A stretch of 64,000 nucleotides of DNA from Oxynema aestuarii AP17 (GCF_012295525.1 NZ_CP051167.1:1364001-1428000), one strand, 5' to 3'. Positions 15,392 through 25,310 are shown, numbered from the stretch's first letter. The notes: generated from the sequence alone by a model not told the origin. Made by a program: numbers and translations.

Positions 15392-18300
15392 ATGTTTACC
15401 AACTTTTTCATCAAGCGTCCCGTCTTCGCGTCGGTCTGTTCGCTGTTGGTGGTCTTGATCGGACTGGTCGGCTATACCCGCCTGCCCGTCCAGGAATATC
15501 CGACCATCGACCCCCCCGTCGTCAACGTCACCACCGTCTATCCCGGGGCCAACCCCCAGGTGGTCGAGACCGACGTCACCGAAACCCTCGAAGCCGAAAT
15601 TAACGGCGTCGAAGGCATTAAAACCCTCAGTTCCGTCAGTCGCGAATCGGTCAGCTCGATTACGGTGCAGTTCGACCTCGATCGCGATATCGACATTGCC
15701 GCCCAAGACGTGCGATCGCGGGTCGATCGCGCCCGGGGCAACCTCCCCGACGAAGTAGAATCGCCCATTGTCAGCAAGCAATCCGGGGACGCCTCCCCGA
15801 TCATGTGGTTTGCCCTCTACAGTCCCGACAGTTCCTTCTCTACCCTCGAACTGAGCGACTACGCCGATCGCTTCGTCGTCGATGCCCTCGAAACCGTCTC
15901 CGGCGTCAGTAGCGTCATCATCGGCGGCGAGCGCAAATACGCCATGCGCCTCTGGATCGACCCCAAAAAACTCGCTGCCCGTCAGCTCACCGTTCTCGAC
16001 ATCGAACAAGCCCTACGCCGAGAAAACGTCGAAATTCCGAGCGGGATCGTCGAAGGGGAATCGTCGGAATTTTCCGTGCGGACCCTCGGCAGACTGCAAA
16101 CCCCCCCGGAATACGAAAACCTCGTCATCGCCCGTCGCGAGAACGGCACCCAAATTCGCCTCAAAGATGTCGGACGAGCCGAAATCGGCGCCGAAAGCTA
16201 TCGGTCCTTCGTGCGCTTTAACGGCGATCCTGCCGTCGGGTTGGGGGTCGTTAAAATTTCCAAAGCCAACACCCTCGACGTCGCCCGAGGGGCAAAAGAA
16301 CGCATGGAACAACTCGCCAAAAGTTTTCCCTCGGGAATGAGCTACCGCTTGGCGTTCGACAGTTCCGAGTTTGTGGATTTGGCGATCGAGGAGGTCTGGT
16401 CCTCCCTATATTTGGCGATCTTCCTCGTCATCTTAGTCATCTTCTTCTTCCTACGCGACTGGCGCGCCACGATCGTTCCGGCGGTCACCATTCCCATCTC
16501 CTTGATCGGCGCCTTCAGCGTCATGTTTTTCCTCGACTTCTCGATCAACACCCTGACCCTGTTCGCCTTAACCCTCTGTACCGGGTTGGTGGTCGATGAC
16601 ACGATCGTCGTCCTCGAAAATATCGTGCGCTATATCGAGGAAAAAAATATGAAACCGCTTCCCGCCGCCTTCGCCGGAGTCGGGGAAGTGGTGTTTGCCG
16701 TGATCGCCACCACGGCGGTGCTGATCGCCGTGTTTCTCCCCGTCGGCTTCTCTGCAGGCACCACCGGGCGCCTGTTTACCGAATTTGCCCTGACGATCGC
16801 CGGATCCGTCGTGATCTCCTCCTTCGTCGCCTTAACCCTCGCCCCGGCCCTGTCCGGTCGCGTTCTCAAGCAACACGGGCAAATGACCGGGGGCATTTTT
16901 CACTGGATCGAAGCGAGCTTAGATTGGATACAAGCCGGGTATGCCTGGACTTTGCGCCGTTTGATGTCTTTGCGCTTGGTCGTGGTTCTCGGCTTTTTCG
17001 CCTCGTTAGCCCTGACCGCTTACCTGTTCGGACTCGTCCCCCAAGGCTTTCTCCCCACGGAAGATCGCGGCGCCATTTTTACGATCGTGCGCGGACCGGA
17101 AGGGGTGACCATCGACTACACCGATCGCGTGTTAGAACAAGTCGAACAGGTCTACAGCGAAGTGCCGGAAGTTCGCAGTTACTTTACCGTCGGCGCCCTC
17201 GCCCGCCAAGGCCCGGGAGAAGTCAATCAAGGATTTGCCTTCGTCCGCCTCAAAACCTGGTCCGAACGAACCGAACCGGGACAGTCGCAACAAGCCGTCA
17301 TCGGCGGACTCTACCCGAAATTGGGGGCGATTACCGATGCCTTCGTCTTGCCGATCGACCCGCCCGCCTTACCCGGTCAGGGGTTCAGCCAACCCGTACA
17401 GTTTGTGGTGCAAGGGACCGACCTGCAGAAATTGGCCGATATTTCCGCCCAGGTGGCCAATAAAGCCAGACAACTGCCGCAATTGGTGAATATCGACACG
17501 GATTTAAAACTGAATAAACCGGAGTTGACGATCGCGATCGACCGCGCCCAAGCGGCGAATTTGGGCATTTCCGTGCAGGAAATTTCCCGAACTTTGCAAA
17601 TTCTGCTCGGTGGGGAAGAAATTACCAATTTCAACCGAGGCAATCGCCGTTACGAGGTCGTCGTGCAAGCGGAGGACGAATTCCGCGCCAACCCCGATGA
17701 CATTCGCGATTTTTACATTCGCACTCAAACCGGACAACTGGTTCCCCTCAGTAGCGTGGTGACCGTGACGCCGAGTACGACACCCCCGGCGATTAACCAT
17801 TACAATCGCTTCCGGGCGGCGACGATCGAAGGGAGTCCGGCCCCCAATGTCAGCTTGGGGGAAGCCCTGACGGCGTTGCAGCAGGTGGCGGACGAGATCG
17901 TTCCGGAAGACATGCGAACGGCGTTAAAAGGAACGTCGTTGGAGTTTAAAGAAGCAGGTCAGGCGACGTTTTTTATCTTCGGATTGGCGTTGGCATTTAT
18001 TTTTTTGGTTCTGGCGGCCCAGTTCGAGAGTTATATCGATCCGTTGATTATTTTATTGGCGGTTCCCCTGTCGTTGTTGGGGGCATTAGTGGCTTTACTG
18101 TTGGCAAAAATTGAGCTGAATGTTTACAGTCAGATCGGCTTAATTATGTTGATCGGGTTGTCTACAAAAAACTCGATTTTGATCGTGGAGTTTGCCAACC
18201 AACGGCGGGAGGAAGGGTTATCGATTGTTAAGGCGGCGTTAGAGGCGGGGAAAGTTCGTTTTCGCCCGATTTTGATGACGGCGTTTTCGACGATTTTCGG

Positions 18301-18586
18301 CTTGATGCCTCTGGCGCTTGCCAGTGGCGCCGGGGCCGCCAGTCGGTCGGCGATCGGGATGTCGGTGGTCGGCGGGATGTTGGTGTCTACGCTGTTAAGT
18401 TTGTACGTGGTTCCGGTGTTCTACACGATCGCCATGAAAGCGCAATATCGCCTCAGTCACCGGGGTCACAAGGAACAAGACGATCGCTATCTCGGCGACT
18501 TGTTGGGAGAGGCCCCGACCGAAGCGTTACACGGATACGACGGCGGACGAGATCCGTCGAGTCGGGAACCGTCGGAGATTCCTTAA
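15392..18586 (+). CDS. RND efflux pump, HAE1/AcrB-type inner-membrane transporter
   Basis: Proton-driven drug exporter of 1064 residues, the usual size. It has twelve predicted membrane segments with two large periplasmic loops, the N-terminal FIKRPVFASV start, and proton-relay residues in TM4 (GLVVDDTIVVLEN, the AcrB D407/D408 pair) and TM10 (GLSTKNSILIVEF, the AcrB K940 equivalent). All relay residues are present, so it should be active. The substrate cannot be predicted. It is co-transcribed with the adaptor; no outer-membrane TolC gene lies in the window, so a shared TolC-like channel elsewhere is needed. The PadR gene and twin palindromes upstream are candidate regulators. Confidence 0.95.
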   Translation: MFTNFFIKRPVFASVCSLLVVLIGLVGYTRLPVQEYPTIDPPVVNVTTVYPGANPQVVETDVTETLEAEINGVEGIKTLSSVSRESVSSITVQFDLDRDIDIAAQDVRSRVDRARGNLPDEVESPIVSKQSGDASPIMWFALYSPDSSFSTLELSDYADRFVVDALETVSGVSSVIIGGERKYAMRLWIDPKKLAARQLTVLDIEQALRRENVEIPSGIVEGESSEFSVRTLGRLQTPPEYENLVIARRENGTQIRLKDVGRAEIGAESYRSFVRFNGDPAVGLGVVKISKANTLDVARGAKERMEQLAKSFPSGMSYRLAFDSSEFVDLAIEEVWSSLYLAIFLVILVIFFFLRDWRATIVPAVTIPISLIGAFSVMFFLDFSINTLTLFALTLCTGLVVDDTIVVLENIVRYIEEKNMKPLPAAFAGVGEVVFAVIATTAVLIAVFLPVGFSAGTTGRLFTEFALTIAGSVVISSFVALTLAPALSGRVLKQHGQMTGGIFHWIEASLDWIQAGYAWTLRRLMSLRLVVVLGFFASLALTAYLFGLVPQGFLPTEDRGAIFTIVRGPEGVTIDYTDRVLEQVEQVYSEVPEVRSYFTVGALARQGPGEVNQGFAFVRLKTWSERTEPGQSQQAVIGGLYPKLGAITDAFVLPIDPPALPGQGFSQPVQFVVQGTDLQKLADISAQVANKARQLPQLVNIDTDLKLNKPELTIAIDRAQAANLGISVQEISRTLQILLGGEEITNFNRGNRRYEVVVQAEDEFRANPDDIRDFYIRTQTGQLVPLSSVVTVTPSTTPPAINHYNRFRAATIEGSPAPNVSLGEALTALQQVADEIVPEDMRTALKGTSLEFKEAGQATFFIFGLALAFIFLVLAAQFESYIDPLIILLAVPLSLLGALVALLLAKIELNVYSQIGLIMLIGLSTKNSILIVEFANQRREEGLSIVKAALEAGKVRFRPILMTAFSTIFGLMPLALASGAGAASRSAIGMSVVGGMLVSTLLSLYVVPVFYTIAMKAQYRLSHRGHKEQDDRYLGDLLGEAPTEALHGYDGGRDPSSREPSEIP

Positions 18587-18627
18587 AAAGCCGATCGAGG
18601 GGGAATCAAAAAGACTGCAAATACTAC

Positions 18628-18657
18628 AATACCCGGCAGAGATGCCGGGTATTTTTT
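18628..18657 (+). terminator. rho-independent terminator of the RND operon
   Basis: AATACCCGGC and GCCGGGTATT form a perfect 10-bp stem with a 6-base loop, followed by T residues, 41 bases after the pump stop. Confidence 0.9.
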
Positions 18658-18742
18658 GAAGAAAGACGCGAGAGTCCGTTCACTGAGATCGACGACTGGG
18701 GAATCGGATTCCAAGTTCCCGATTTGGTGGCGGGGTTCTGGG

Positions 18743-19216
18743 TCAGTCGATTTGAGATTGAAAATTGCCTAAATGAGGCGATCTCCGGATCTTTTGGCGA
18801 TCGAGTCCGGCTTTAATCCAAGTCATACATTCATATTCGGTTTCAAACAGTTTGGGGGCGGCAATATTGTTTAAATTATCCGGTTTGTAGTGATCGTAAT
18901 AGTATTGGCGACCCACTTGATGGATGATAATCAAATCGTAGTGATAGGTGTAGCGGGCTTTAAACAAGTCGAAACGGTCGAGAACGTCGGAGTTTTCTTC
19001 TAAATGTTCTCGGGCAATTTCGATTGTTTCTTTTAGATTACTCGAATACATTCCGGCGGGATTGTCGGCTTTGTGAAACTCGCCTTTATGTCCGAGGGCG
19101 GAGAGGAGTTTGTAGGAGTAAATGTTTTCTCCGTTGACGCGATCGAAACAGTAGGGAATGATCAGATGTCCGCAATACGCGACGGATTTTTCGTAGAGTA
19201 AGCGGTTATTTTTCAT
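18743..19216 (-). CDS. uncharacterised 157-residue protein
   Basis: I do not recognise a family. The product is soluble, rich in Tyr and His (RYTYHYDLIIIHQVGRQYYYDHYKPDNL, residues 87-114), with one conserved-looking Cys near each end (YCGHLIIPYCF and YECMTWIKAGLD). There is no signal peptide or membrane segment. The start codon at 19216 overlaps a run of ATTTTAG heptamers. The nearest minus-strand gene upstream starts 340 bases away, so it is probably transcribed alone. Confidence 0.6.
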   Translation of the reverse strand: MKNNRLLYEKSVAYCGHLIIPYCFDRVNGENIYSYKLLSALGHKGEFHKADNPAGMYSSNLKETIEIAREHLEENSDVLDRFDLFKARYTYHYDLIIIHQVGRQYYYDHYKPDNLNNIAAPKLFETEYECMTWIKAGLDRQKIRRSPHLGNFQSQID

Positions 19217-19238
19217 TTTAGATTTTAGATTTTAGATT
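19215..19238 (+). repeat. ATTTTAG heptamer tandem repeat, locus 1
   Basis: Three perfect ATTTTAG units (19215-19235) plus ATT. The same heptamer is tandemly repeated at 37521-37557 and, inverted, at 44546-44564. Short heptamer arrays are known dispersed elements in cyanobacteria. Confidence 0.65.
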
Positions 19239-19559
19239 GGGGGAATTTTAAAAATTTTGGGCGTTCGACCGCAACTAACGCCCCTAGGGCGATCGCTCAA
19301 TTTCATCTAGATGGCGCACTGATGGGGAAGTCGCGATCGTACTCCCGGTGAGTCTATCATTGTCGGTGCTGTAAACGACCGGATCGGGGGGGCGATCGGG
19401 TATTGTTAAAACTAATGCTTTACCTTGACACTGATTTATAGCGGTTTTCACCCGTCCTCAAGTTCGCCGGGACGAGTCAAGTTCCCCCCGACGATCCCCG
19501 ATGGACGGGAGTCTCTCAAAAAAATTCAAGTATCGAATCGTACAGAACTCATCAAACTA
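19239..19559. other. intergenic region, nothing recognised
   Basis: About 320 bases between two minus-strand genes. It has HIP1 octamers but no reading frame, clear promoter or terminator that I can support. Confidence 0.4.
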
Positions 19560-20687
19560 CTATAAAACACCGACTTTTTTTAATCCATTTTCAGCCGCCC
19601 GTTTTTCCGCTTCCTTCTTAGTGCGACCCCTTCCCATTCCATAAACTTTGCCTTGAACTTGCACTTCAGCCGTGAATTCTTTGTGGTGATCCGGCCCACT
19701 TTGATCCACAATAATATATTCTGGATGACAACTAAAATGTTCGAGCGTCCATTGTTGAAAACGATTTTTAGAATCGACTAAAATCGGCGCGCTAATATCA
19801 GTTTGCATATCATCAAAACTTTCCGCCGCCGCAATAAAAAGCGGTTCGATAAATTCCCAAACTGCATCCAAACCGGAATCGAGAAAATAGCCGCCGACGA
19901 TCGCCTCAAACGTATCGCTCAATAAAGATTCATTATTATACCCTTTATCTTTAATCGCTCCTTTTCCGAGGCGAATTTGCTTGCCAATTTCGAGATAATT
20001 AGCAAAATCTGCAAGTTGAACTTCATCGACTAAAGCCGATCGCAATCTTGTTAATTGTGCTTCGTTAATTTCCGGATAGCGATTGAATAAAAAGCGACTG
20101 CTGAGAAAATTTAAAACCGAATCGCCTAAAAATTCCAGCCGTTCGTTATCCTCGCCAGCGTTAGCATGTTCGTTGACATAAGACCGATGAGTTAACGCCC
20201 GAATTAACAAAGAAACATCGCGAAAAACAGGCAATTTTGCCGTATCGGGCGATCGCTCGATTGGCTGGACTTCATCGGCTAAATCTAGTAAAACTTTACT
20301 AGAACCGCCTTCTCTCGCAAAAACAACGGTTTTCTTTCCTTGCGCTTTGAGAATCGAAAGCAATCCAGAAAAATCCCCATCTCCGGAAACAATAATAAAA
20401 ATATCGGCGGATTTGTCGCCAAATGCTTCTTGAGTCGCATCGACAATCAACTGATAGTCAACGCTATTTTTACTGGTATCCGGTACGTCAATTCTTTCAA
20501 ATCCCAAGCGTTCTATATATTTAGCGCGATCGCCGTTTTCTTGCTTCCAATTAGAATAAGCGCGCTGATGGGATACGCTTCCTCTTGTTTTAACAAAATT
20601 GACTAATTTATCCGCTAATTCGGAGGTTATTTTAATATTTTGACAATCCCAATAAATGGAAAGTAAAGGTTTTTTCTTTCTGGGCAT
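19560..20687 (-). CDS. NYN-domain/RNase III/dsRBD fusion ribonuclease
   Basis: A three-domain predicted ribonuclease of 375 residues. Residues 7-140 are a NYN (LabA/PIN-like) domain with its acidic set: D14 in IYWDCQN, D77 and D83 in SVDYQLIVDAT, and D103/D105 in VSGDGDF. Residues 152-290 are an RNase III domain with the signature NERLEFLGDS (E182, E185, D189) and the second metal pair D258/E261 in SDTFEAIVGGYFLDSG. Residues 303-372 are a double-stranded RNA-binding domain ending TKKEAEKRAAENGL. Every catalytic residue of both nuclease domains is present. Ordinary RNase III is about 225-240 residues with no NYN part. The start is ATG 20687. It lies 66 bases downstream of an HNH gene on the same strand. 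The role is unknown; dsRNA processing coupled to single-strand cleavage is an inference. Confidence 0.88.
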   Translation of the reverse strand: MPRKKKPLLSIYWDCQNIKITSELADKLVNFVKTRGSVSHQRAYSNWKQENGDRAKYIERLGFERIDVPDTSKNSVDYQLIVDATQEAFGDKSADIFIIVSGDGDFSGLLSILKAQGKKTVVFAREGGSSKVLLDLADEVQPIERSPDTAKLPVFRDVSLLIRALTHRSYVNEHANAGEDNERLEFLGDSVLNFLSSRFLFNRYPEINEAQLTRLRSALVDEVQLADFANYLEIGKQIRLGKGAIKDKGYNNESLLSDTFEAIVGGYFLDSGLDAVWEFIEPLFIAAAESFDDMQTDISAPILVDSKNRFQQWTLEHFSCHPEYIIVDQSGPDHHKEFTAEVQVQGKVYGMGRGRTKKEAEKRAAENGLKKVGVL

Positions 20688-20753
20688 TTTTCCAATCCCG
20701 TGAGGAGTTGACGATTCAAGGGGATGTTGTTAATAATGGGAGGATCTGTAAAA

Positions 20754-21107
20754 TCAGCCCTCTTTTATCCCCAAACTATGAGCAGGTGGATAAAGACTAT
20801 TTCCCCGGGCGCGGTTGCACTCCACGCAAGATAGACGTAAATTTTCTAAAGAATTCGATCCTCCCCGACTTTTGGGGATTAAATGATCTAGGGTTAACTG
20901 CTTTTTAGGAAGATTTTTACGACACCACCAGCAACACGCGCCGTAAAGGGTCACGAGTTTATTTTTCTTATTGCGTTTGGCGTGACAGTTCACAAGGGTG
21001 ACTCCTGTTTTCAGGAAGTGTTCGGCGATTGGACTCGGAAACAGACTGTTGAAAAACAACGAGTTTTCCACCCCTCGTCCGTTGGAGCTTTTCGGCTGAA
21101 TTTGCAT
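20754..21107 (-). CDS. HNH endonuclease
   Basis: Small HNH-family nuclease, 117 residues from ATG 21107. It shows a CxxC zinc pair (GACCWWCRKN), the core LTLDHLIPKSRGGSNSLENL, and the second CxxC (LSCVECNRARG). The catalytic His of LDH and the central Asn are present, and the final position is Asn (HNN variant). Several N-terminal starts are possible; a TTG at 21194 would add 29 residues. The family ranges from homing-type and restriction nucleases to McrA-like proteins, and no partner identifies which. It is upstream of, and probably co-transcribed with, the NYN-RNase III gene. Confidence 0.82.
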   Translation of the reverse strand: MQIQPKSSNGRGVENSLFFNSLFPSPIAEHFLKTGVTLVNCHAKRNKKNKLVTLYGACCWWCRKNLPKKQLTLDHLIPKSRGGSNSLENLRLSCVECNRARGNSLYPPAHSLGIKEG

Positions 21108-21398
21108 TGTAACCGCACATTTTCTAGAAGAAGTTCCCCGCCCCACCAACGTTTTACTCGCTGGGAATGTGCAAATACAGCGCAAATTCAACAATAACTA
21201 ATAAAAATTAGCAATTGTAGATCGGAATGCTTCAGGGTATATCATATTTTGGGCTAAATGTCAATCAAGGGGCGATCGCAACACAAAGGCGTCTTCAAAT
21301 AGGGTCGTTTCCCCCGCGATCTGACGGGTCGATTGCGACGATTTTAACTTCAATTCTTGTAACCGTATAGGACGGGCAAAAGCCCGCCCAAAATCGCT

Positions 21399-22910
21399 TT
21401 AAGGCAACCAAAAATCGGGTAAATAGCTATTGGCAAACTCGCGCAGCCTTTGATTGACTTGGCGGGCGATCGCGATATGAGGTTCGTCGGCTTCTACGGG
21501 GATAATTTCCGCTTTTTGACCGCGACCGAAGCGATCGATAATTAAATTAGCCGCTTCCAATCCGGTGACGTAGGCTTTTTCTTGAGACCAAGAACCGTGA
21601 CGGTTGACAATCCAATCGCCACTCATCAATAAATTGTTAAAACTGGTTTCAACTGGAAGCATATACTGATAGCTTCCTGGGGAAAAGTGGGTAACGGCTT
21701 GACCTAAGCGAATGACGCTGCTGTCAATAATTTCTGCATTGCGAAATGCCGGAATACAGGTACTGATATCTTGCTTGACTTTAGCGATAATTTGGCGATC
21801 GTCTTGTACCATTAGTTGATTGGCGTGGTAAAAATCTGCTTCGATGACGGTTCCCGGTTCGTCGAGATATTCGTCGTGTAAGCTATTGAGATCGAAAAAC
21901 GTCCATCCGGTGGTTCGATCGAAACCAAAACAAGCATTAGAAGCACGAGGAATATTAATTTTGCGATCGCACCACAAGCGAGTAGCGACGACATCAATCC
22001 CGCTTAAATTCTGCAAGTTTTGAAATTCCGGACGGCTTTTCAATACCGAACTTCCGGCGACAATCTTTTTCATTCCATTAATACCGACGGCAAAAATAAC
22101 CGCATCGGCATCAAATTTTTCATCGCCACAAATGACCGCATTAATTTTACCGGATTCGTCAATTTGTACGTCGGTTACGCGGCGTTGAGTACGGATTCTT
22201 CCCCCAGCTTGTTCGATGCGATCGCACCAGGGACGAAAGATTTTTTCGCCGACGGTTCCCCGACACCAGACGACGTCAAAATTGGGCTGGTGCGCCAAAA
22301 TAAAGTAGTAAAGCATTCCTAAAGCTGCCGCCGCCGAACATTGTTCGCCGGGCGCAAACAAGCCGACGAGTAACATCGGTTCAAACGCATCGCGATAGAG
22401 GCGCGCGGAGACGCCGAACTCTTTAAATAATTCGCGGGCAGTGACGCAATCGTAGCGCTGCCAAGCTTCTGAGGAATTGTCGAAATCTAATAAAGCATAG
22501 AGTAAGGGCAGGGCCGAGAGGCGATCGAGGAAGGGTAAGCGCTTGAATTGCGGGTAAAGAAATGTCCCCAAAGGGGTCGGTAAAAGAGGCTCATTTTGGA
22601 AAATTGGTGATTCAACTTCCAATCCTGCCGGGGAATATTGAGCCGATCGCGTCCACGGTGTAAACGGGTCGAGTCCTAATTGGTTGATTTGGGCGAAAAT
22701 ATTGCGATAGGGATACCAAAACCCGTGGATTCCGGCTTCTACCGATCGCCCGGCGGCTGTTTTCCATCCGGCGACCAAACCGCCAGGATAGGCGCCCGCT
22801 TCGAGGAGGGTGACGTCGTAGCCCTGTTTTACGAGGGTGTCGGTGGCCCCCAAACCCGCCCATCCGGCGCCGACCACGACGATTTTAGGGGCTTGCAATC
22901 CATCGGTCAT
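21399..22910 (-). CDS. FAD-dependent oxidoreductase, carotenoid desaturase/amine oxidase-like
   Basis: Flavoprotein of 503 residues. The N-terminal dinucleotide fold (KIVVVGAGWAGLGATDTLVKQGYDVTLLEAG) is the FAD-binding signature shared by phytoene and zeta-carotene desaturases and related enzymes. A second FAD contact occurs near the C-terminus (LLMSGDWIVNRHGSWSQEKAYVTGLEAANLI). The middle region resembles plant-type phytoene desaturase (PDS) paralogues, but it is not close enough to name a substrate. Many cyanobacteria encode several such paralogues. The start is ATG 22910. No carotenoid gene is adjacent. Confidence 0.85.
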   Translation of the reverse strand: MTDGLQAPKIVVVGAGWAGLGATDTLVKQGYDVTLLEAGAYPGGLVAGWKTAAGRSVEAGIHGFWYPYRNIFAQINQLGLDPFTPWTRSAQYSPAGLEVESPIFQNEPLLPTPLGTFLYPQFKRLPFLDRLSALPLLYALLDFDNSSEAWQRYDCVTARELFKEFGVSARLYRDAFEPMLLVGLFAPGEQCSAAAALGMLYYFILAHQPNFDVVWCRGTVGEKIFRPWCDRIEQAGGRIRTQRRVTDVQIDESGKINAVICGDEKFDADAVIFAVGINGMKKIVAGSSVLKSRPEFQNLQNLSGIDVVATRLWCDRKINIPRASNACFGFDRTTGWTFFDLNSLHDEYLDEPGTVIEADFYHANQLMVQDDRQIIAKVKQDISTCIPAFRNAEIIDSSVIRLGQAVTHFSPGSYQYMLPVETSFNNLLMSGDWIVNRHGSWSQEKAYVTGLEAANLIIDRFGRGQKAEIIPVEADEPHIAIARQVNQRLREFANSYLPDFWLP

Positions 22911-23768
22911 AGTTGTTGCTGAAATTAGTTTGATTTGAAGGTTCGGGAATGGCGATCGATTGAAAAGGGGCGATTGCCCCTCTCAAACTCATCGGAAACC
23001 CTCTCAAAACTTTAACGAAAATTGAGCTTAATTTGAAGCGAGCGCCTGGCATATTTGAGGGATTTGATTGTATTTTTTAAGGGTTCAATGGGGCGATCGC
23101 TTCAAAGTCGATTGCAGGTCAATTTCGATCGATCTTGAACGAGAGCAATTGTCTGTAGGATAAGGTGACGGTTTTATTCTCATTTCTTTTAGGCTTTTTC
23201 TATTAAGGCGATCGCCCCAGCCTCACTCCAATCCGCCTGAGAATGAGAATCAAACAATCTAACTCTGGCCGGATCCCATTGAGACCCACTTTATTAACTT
23301 TTACCCAAGATTTAATGCTTCTGACTTTAATTAGTATTGACGAACGTAAAGATATAGGCGTTATTTTCAATGTTTTTGAAGGCTTGACATATAATTAAAC
23401 TCTGGCGATCGCCTAGTCTTATAAAATGATGGAACCTCTATAAAATCAGCTTTGAAAAGGTGAAATAAAAATTAGCAATCGCGCGATCGTCTCGACCTCA
23501 CCCCCAATCTACTTTGTTCGATCGTTTTCCAACTTTAACAACCGATCTAAGCAATCGATTCAAATGAGATATTAATCATCAATTTAAAGGAAGGTGTGAA
23601 TTTAGATAATATCGGCAATATAAAAAATATCAATCCTTCAATATTCTCTAAAATCGAATCATTTTTGTTGATTAAAAATCTTCATCTTTGAATCATTTAC
23701 TGTTAAAAATAATTTAAATATAAACCGTCTTAAAAAGATAGTAAAAATAAAAAGAAGAGGAACCTCTC
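22911..23768. other. 858-base intergenic region between divergent genes
   Basis: AT-rich compared with its surroundings, with HIP1 octamers. A TTGACA hexamer at 23384-23389 has no -10 at proper spacing. Nothing resembling a c-di-GMP riboswitch or other known leader was seen. It presumably carries the promoters of the FAD enzyme and the chemoreceptor. No gene can be supported. Confidence 0.45.
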
Positions 23769-25310
23769 ATGCTCGTGACCTTAAATATGAGAAATCGCAT
23801 GATTTTCGGTTATGCAATTCCGGTCTTAATTGCGTTGGGAGGACTGGTCGCTTTAGTTTATGTTTCTGCCGACAAAGTAAAACAAGCTTTCTCTAAAGTC
23901 GAGCAAGTTCAAGAGAAAATTTTAACTGTCAATGAGATGGTTTTAGCGGCAGAGGGGATGATCGATACCAGTCGCGGCTACCTCATCAACCAAGATCCTG
24001 TTTTTTTAACGAGATACGATGTATTTGTCAAAGTTTTTGAAGAAAGTAGCAAAAACAGCGAAGCTTTAATGCAAAAGGACGAACATAAAGAAATTGTCAA
24101 CCAGACGATTGCCTTGATTGAGGAATATCGGTTATTTTCAGACCAATTGCTCGCTTTGGCTAAAGCGGGTAAAAAAGCCGAAGCAACTTCTCTCTTTTCT
24201 ACAGGACAAGGACGCAAGATTGTCGATCGCATCTACGAACTTAAAGAGGAGTTCGATCGCGTCAAAATTGACTCCTTAAAAGAAGAAAACAGGACTTCTA
24301 CACAAACTCTGGCATCCTTAATTTTTTGGCTACTAATTGGGTCGTTTGCTTTAGTTTTGGTAGTGATTATCGTAGCCGTTTTTATTTCTTCAGGAATCAC
24401 TAAAATTGTCAAAGAAGCGACCAATGCGATCGCCTCATCTTCCCAAGAAATTGCGGCGACAATCGAGCAACAAGAACGAATTATCAACCAACAAGCGACA
24501 TCGGTCAATCAAACAACAACGACGATGAATGAGTTGGGAAGTTCTTCTAAAGCGACTGCCAAACAAGCAGAATCGTCGGCCAAAAATGCTAATGAAGTTT
24601 TAAGTTTAGCAGAATCTTCCTCGGAAGGAGCCAATCAAGTTTTAGATTTAGCACAAGAGGGAACCACTTCCGTCGGTCGGACGATGGAAGGGATGAGTCA
24701 GTTACAAAATAAAGTAGAAGCGATCGCGCAAGAAATTAGGAATTTAAGCGAACAAAATACGCAAATTAGTACGATTACTAACCTCGTCACTGATATTGCC
24801 AATCAAACGAATATGTTAGCTTTAAATGCAGCCGTTGAAGCGGTTAGGGCGGGAGAAAATGGAAAAGGATTTGGAGTCATCGCTACGGAAATTCGTAAAC
24901 TCGCGGATCAAAGTAAATCTTCGGCGCAGAAAATTAATACTTTAGTAATCAATATTGAAGAGGCGATCGAATCGACAGTAATGGCGACTGAAGAAGGAAC
25001 AAAAACTGTAAAATATAGTATGGAGCTTTCGCAAGTGACTGCCGAAGCTTTCGCTCAAGTCACTGAAGCGATTGACAATATTATCCTTCGCAATCAAGAT
25101 ATGTCGCGCAATGCAATCGAACAAGTCGTCGTCAATTCTCAACAAATTTCACTGACGACCAAACAACAGGCGATCGCCATCAATCAAGTGGTTGAAGCGA
25201 TGAATACTCTCAATCAAGGTGCCGTCGAAACAGTGAGCGGGATTAACCAAACACGCATTGGCGTCCAAAAATTAAACCAAGCCGCTCAAGATTTGAACGC
25301 TTTGGTTTAA
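23769..25310 (+). CDS. methyl-accepting chemotaxis protein (CHASE3-like sensor)
   Basis: Transmembrane chemoreceptor of 513 residues, likely part of a phototaxis or pilus-motility signalling array. TM1 is at about residues 10-32 and TM2 at 188-212. Between them is a roughly 150-residue helical CHASE3-like sensor (TSRGYLINQDPVFLTRYDVF). The cytoplasmic part is a long coiled coil with the MCP tip (ITNLVTDIANQTNMLALNAAVEAVRAGENGKGFGVIATEIRKLADQS) near 335-380. A HAMP domain after TM2 is not obvious, which is unusual. ATG 23769 follows AGAGG at 23756-23760. No che genes are nearby. Confidence 0.92.
   Translation: MLVTLNMRNRMIFGYAIPVLIALGGLVALVYVSADKVKQAFSKVEQVQEKILTVNEMVLAAEGMIDTSRGYLINQDPVFLTRYDVFVKVFEESSKNSEALMQKDEHKEIVNQTIALIEEYRLFSDQLLALAKAGKKAEATSLFSTGQGRKIVDRIYELKEEFDRVKIDSLKEENRTSTQTLASLIFWLLIGSFALVLVVIIVAVFISSGITKIVKEATNAIASSSQEIAATIEQQERIINQQATSVNQTTTTMNELGSSSKATAKQAESSAKNANEVLSLAESSSEGANQVLDLAQEGTTSVGRTMEGMSQLQNKVEAIAQEIRNLSEQNTQISTITNLVTDIANQTNMLALNAAVEAVRAGENGKGFGVIATEIRKLADQSKSSAQKINTLVINIEEAIESTVMATEEGTKTVKYSMELSQVTAEAFAQVTEAIDNIILRNQDMSRNAIEQVVVNSQQISLTTKQQAIAINQVVEAMNTLNQGAVETVSGINQTRIGVQKLNQAAQDLNALV

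Noticed and set aside
20754-21194. HNH plus NYN-RNase III as a known restriction or CRISPR system
   Set aside because: No methyltransferase, Cas gene, repeat array or reverse transcriptase nearby; only a two-gene association can be claimed.
23384-23396. TTGACA and TATAAT next to each other as a promoter
   Set aside because: The spacing between the hexamers is about two bases, which sigma-70 RNA polymerase cannot use.
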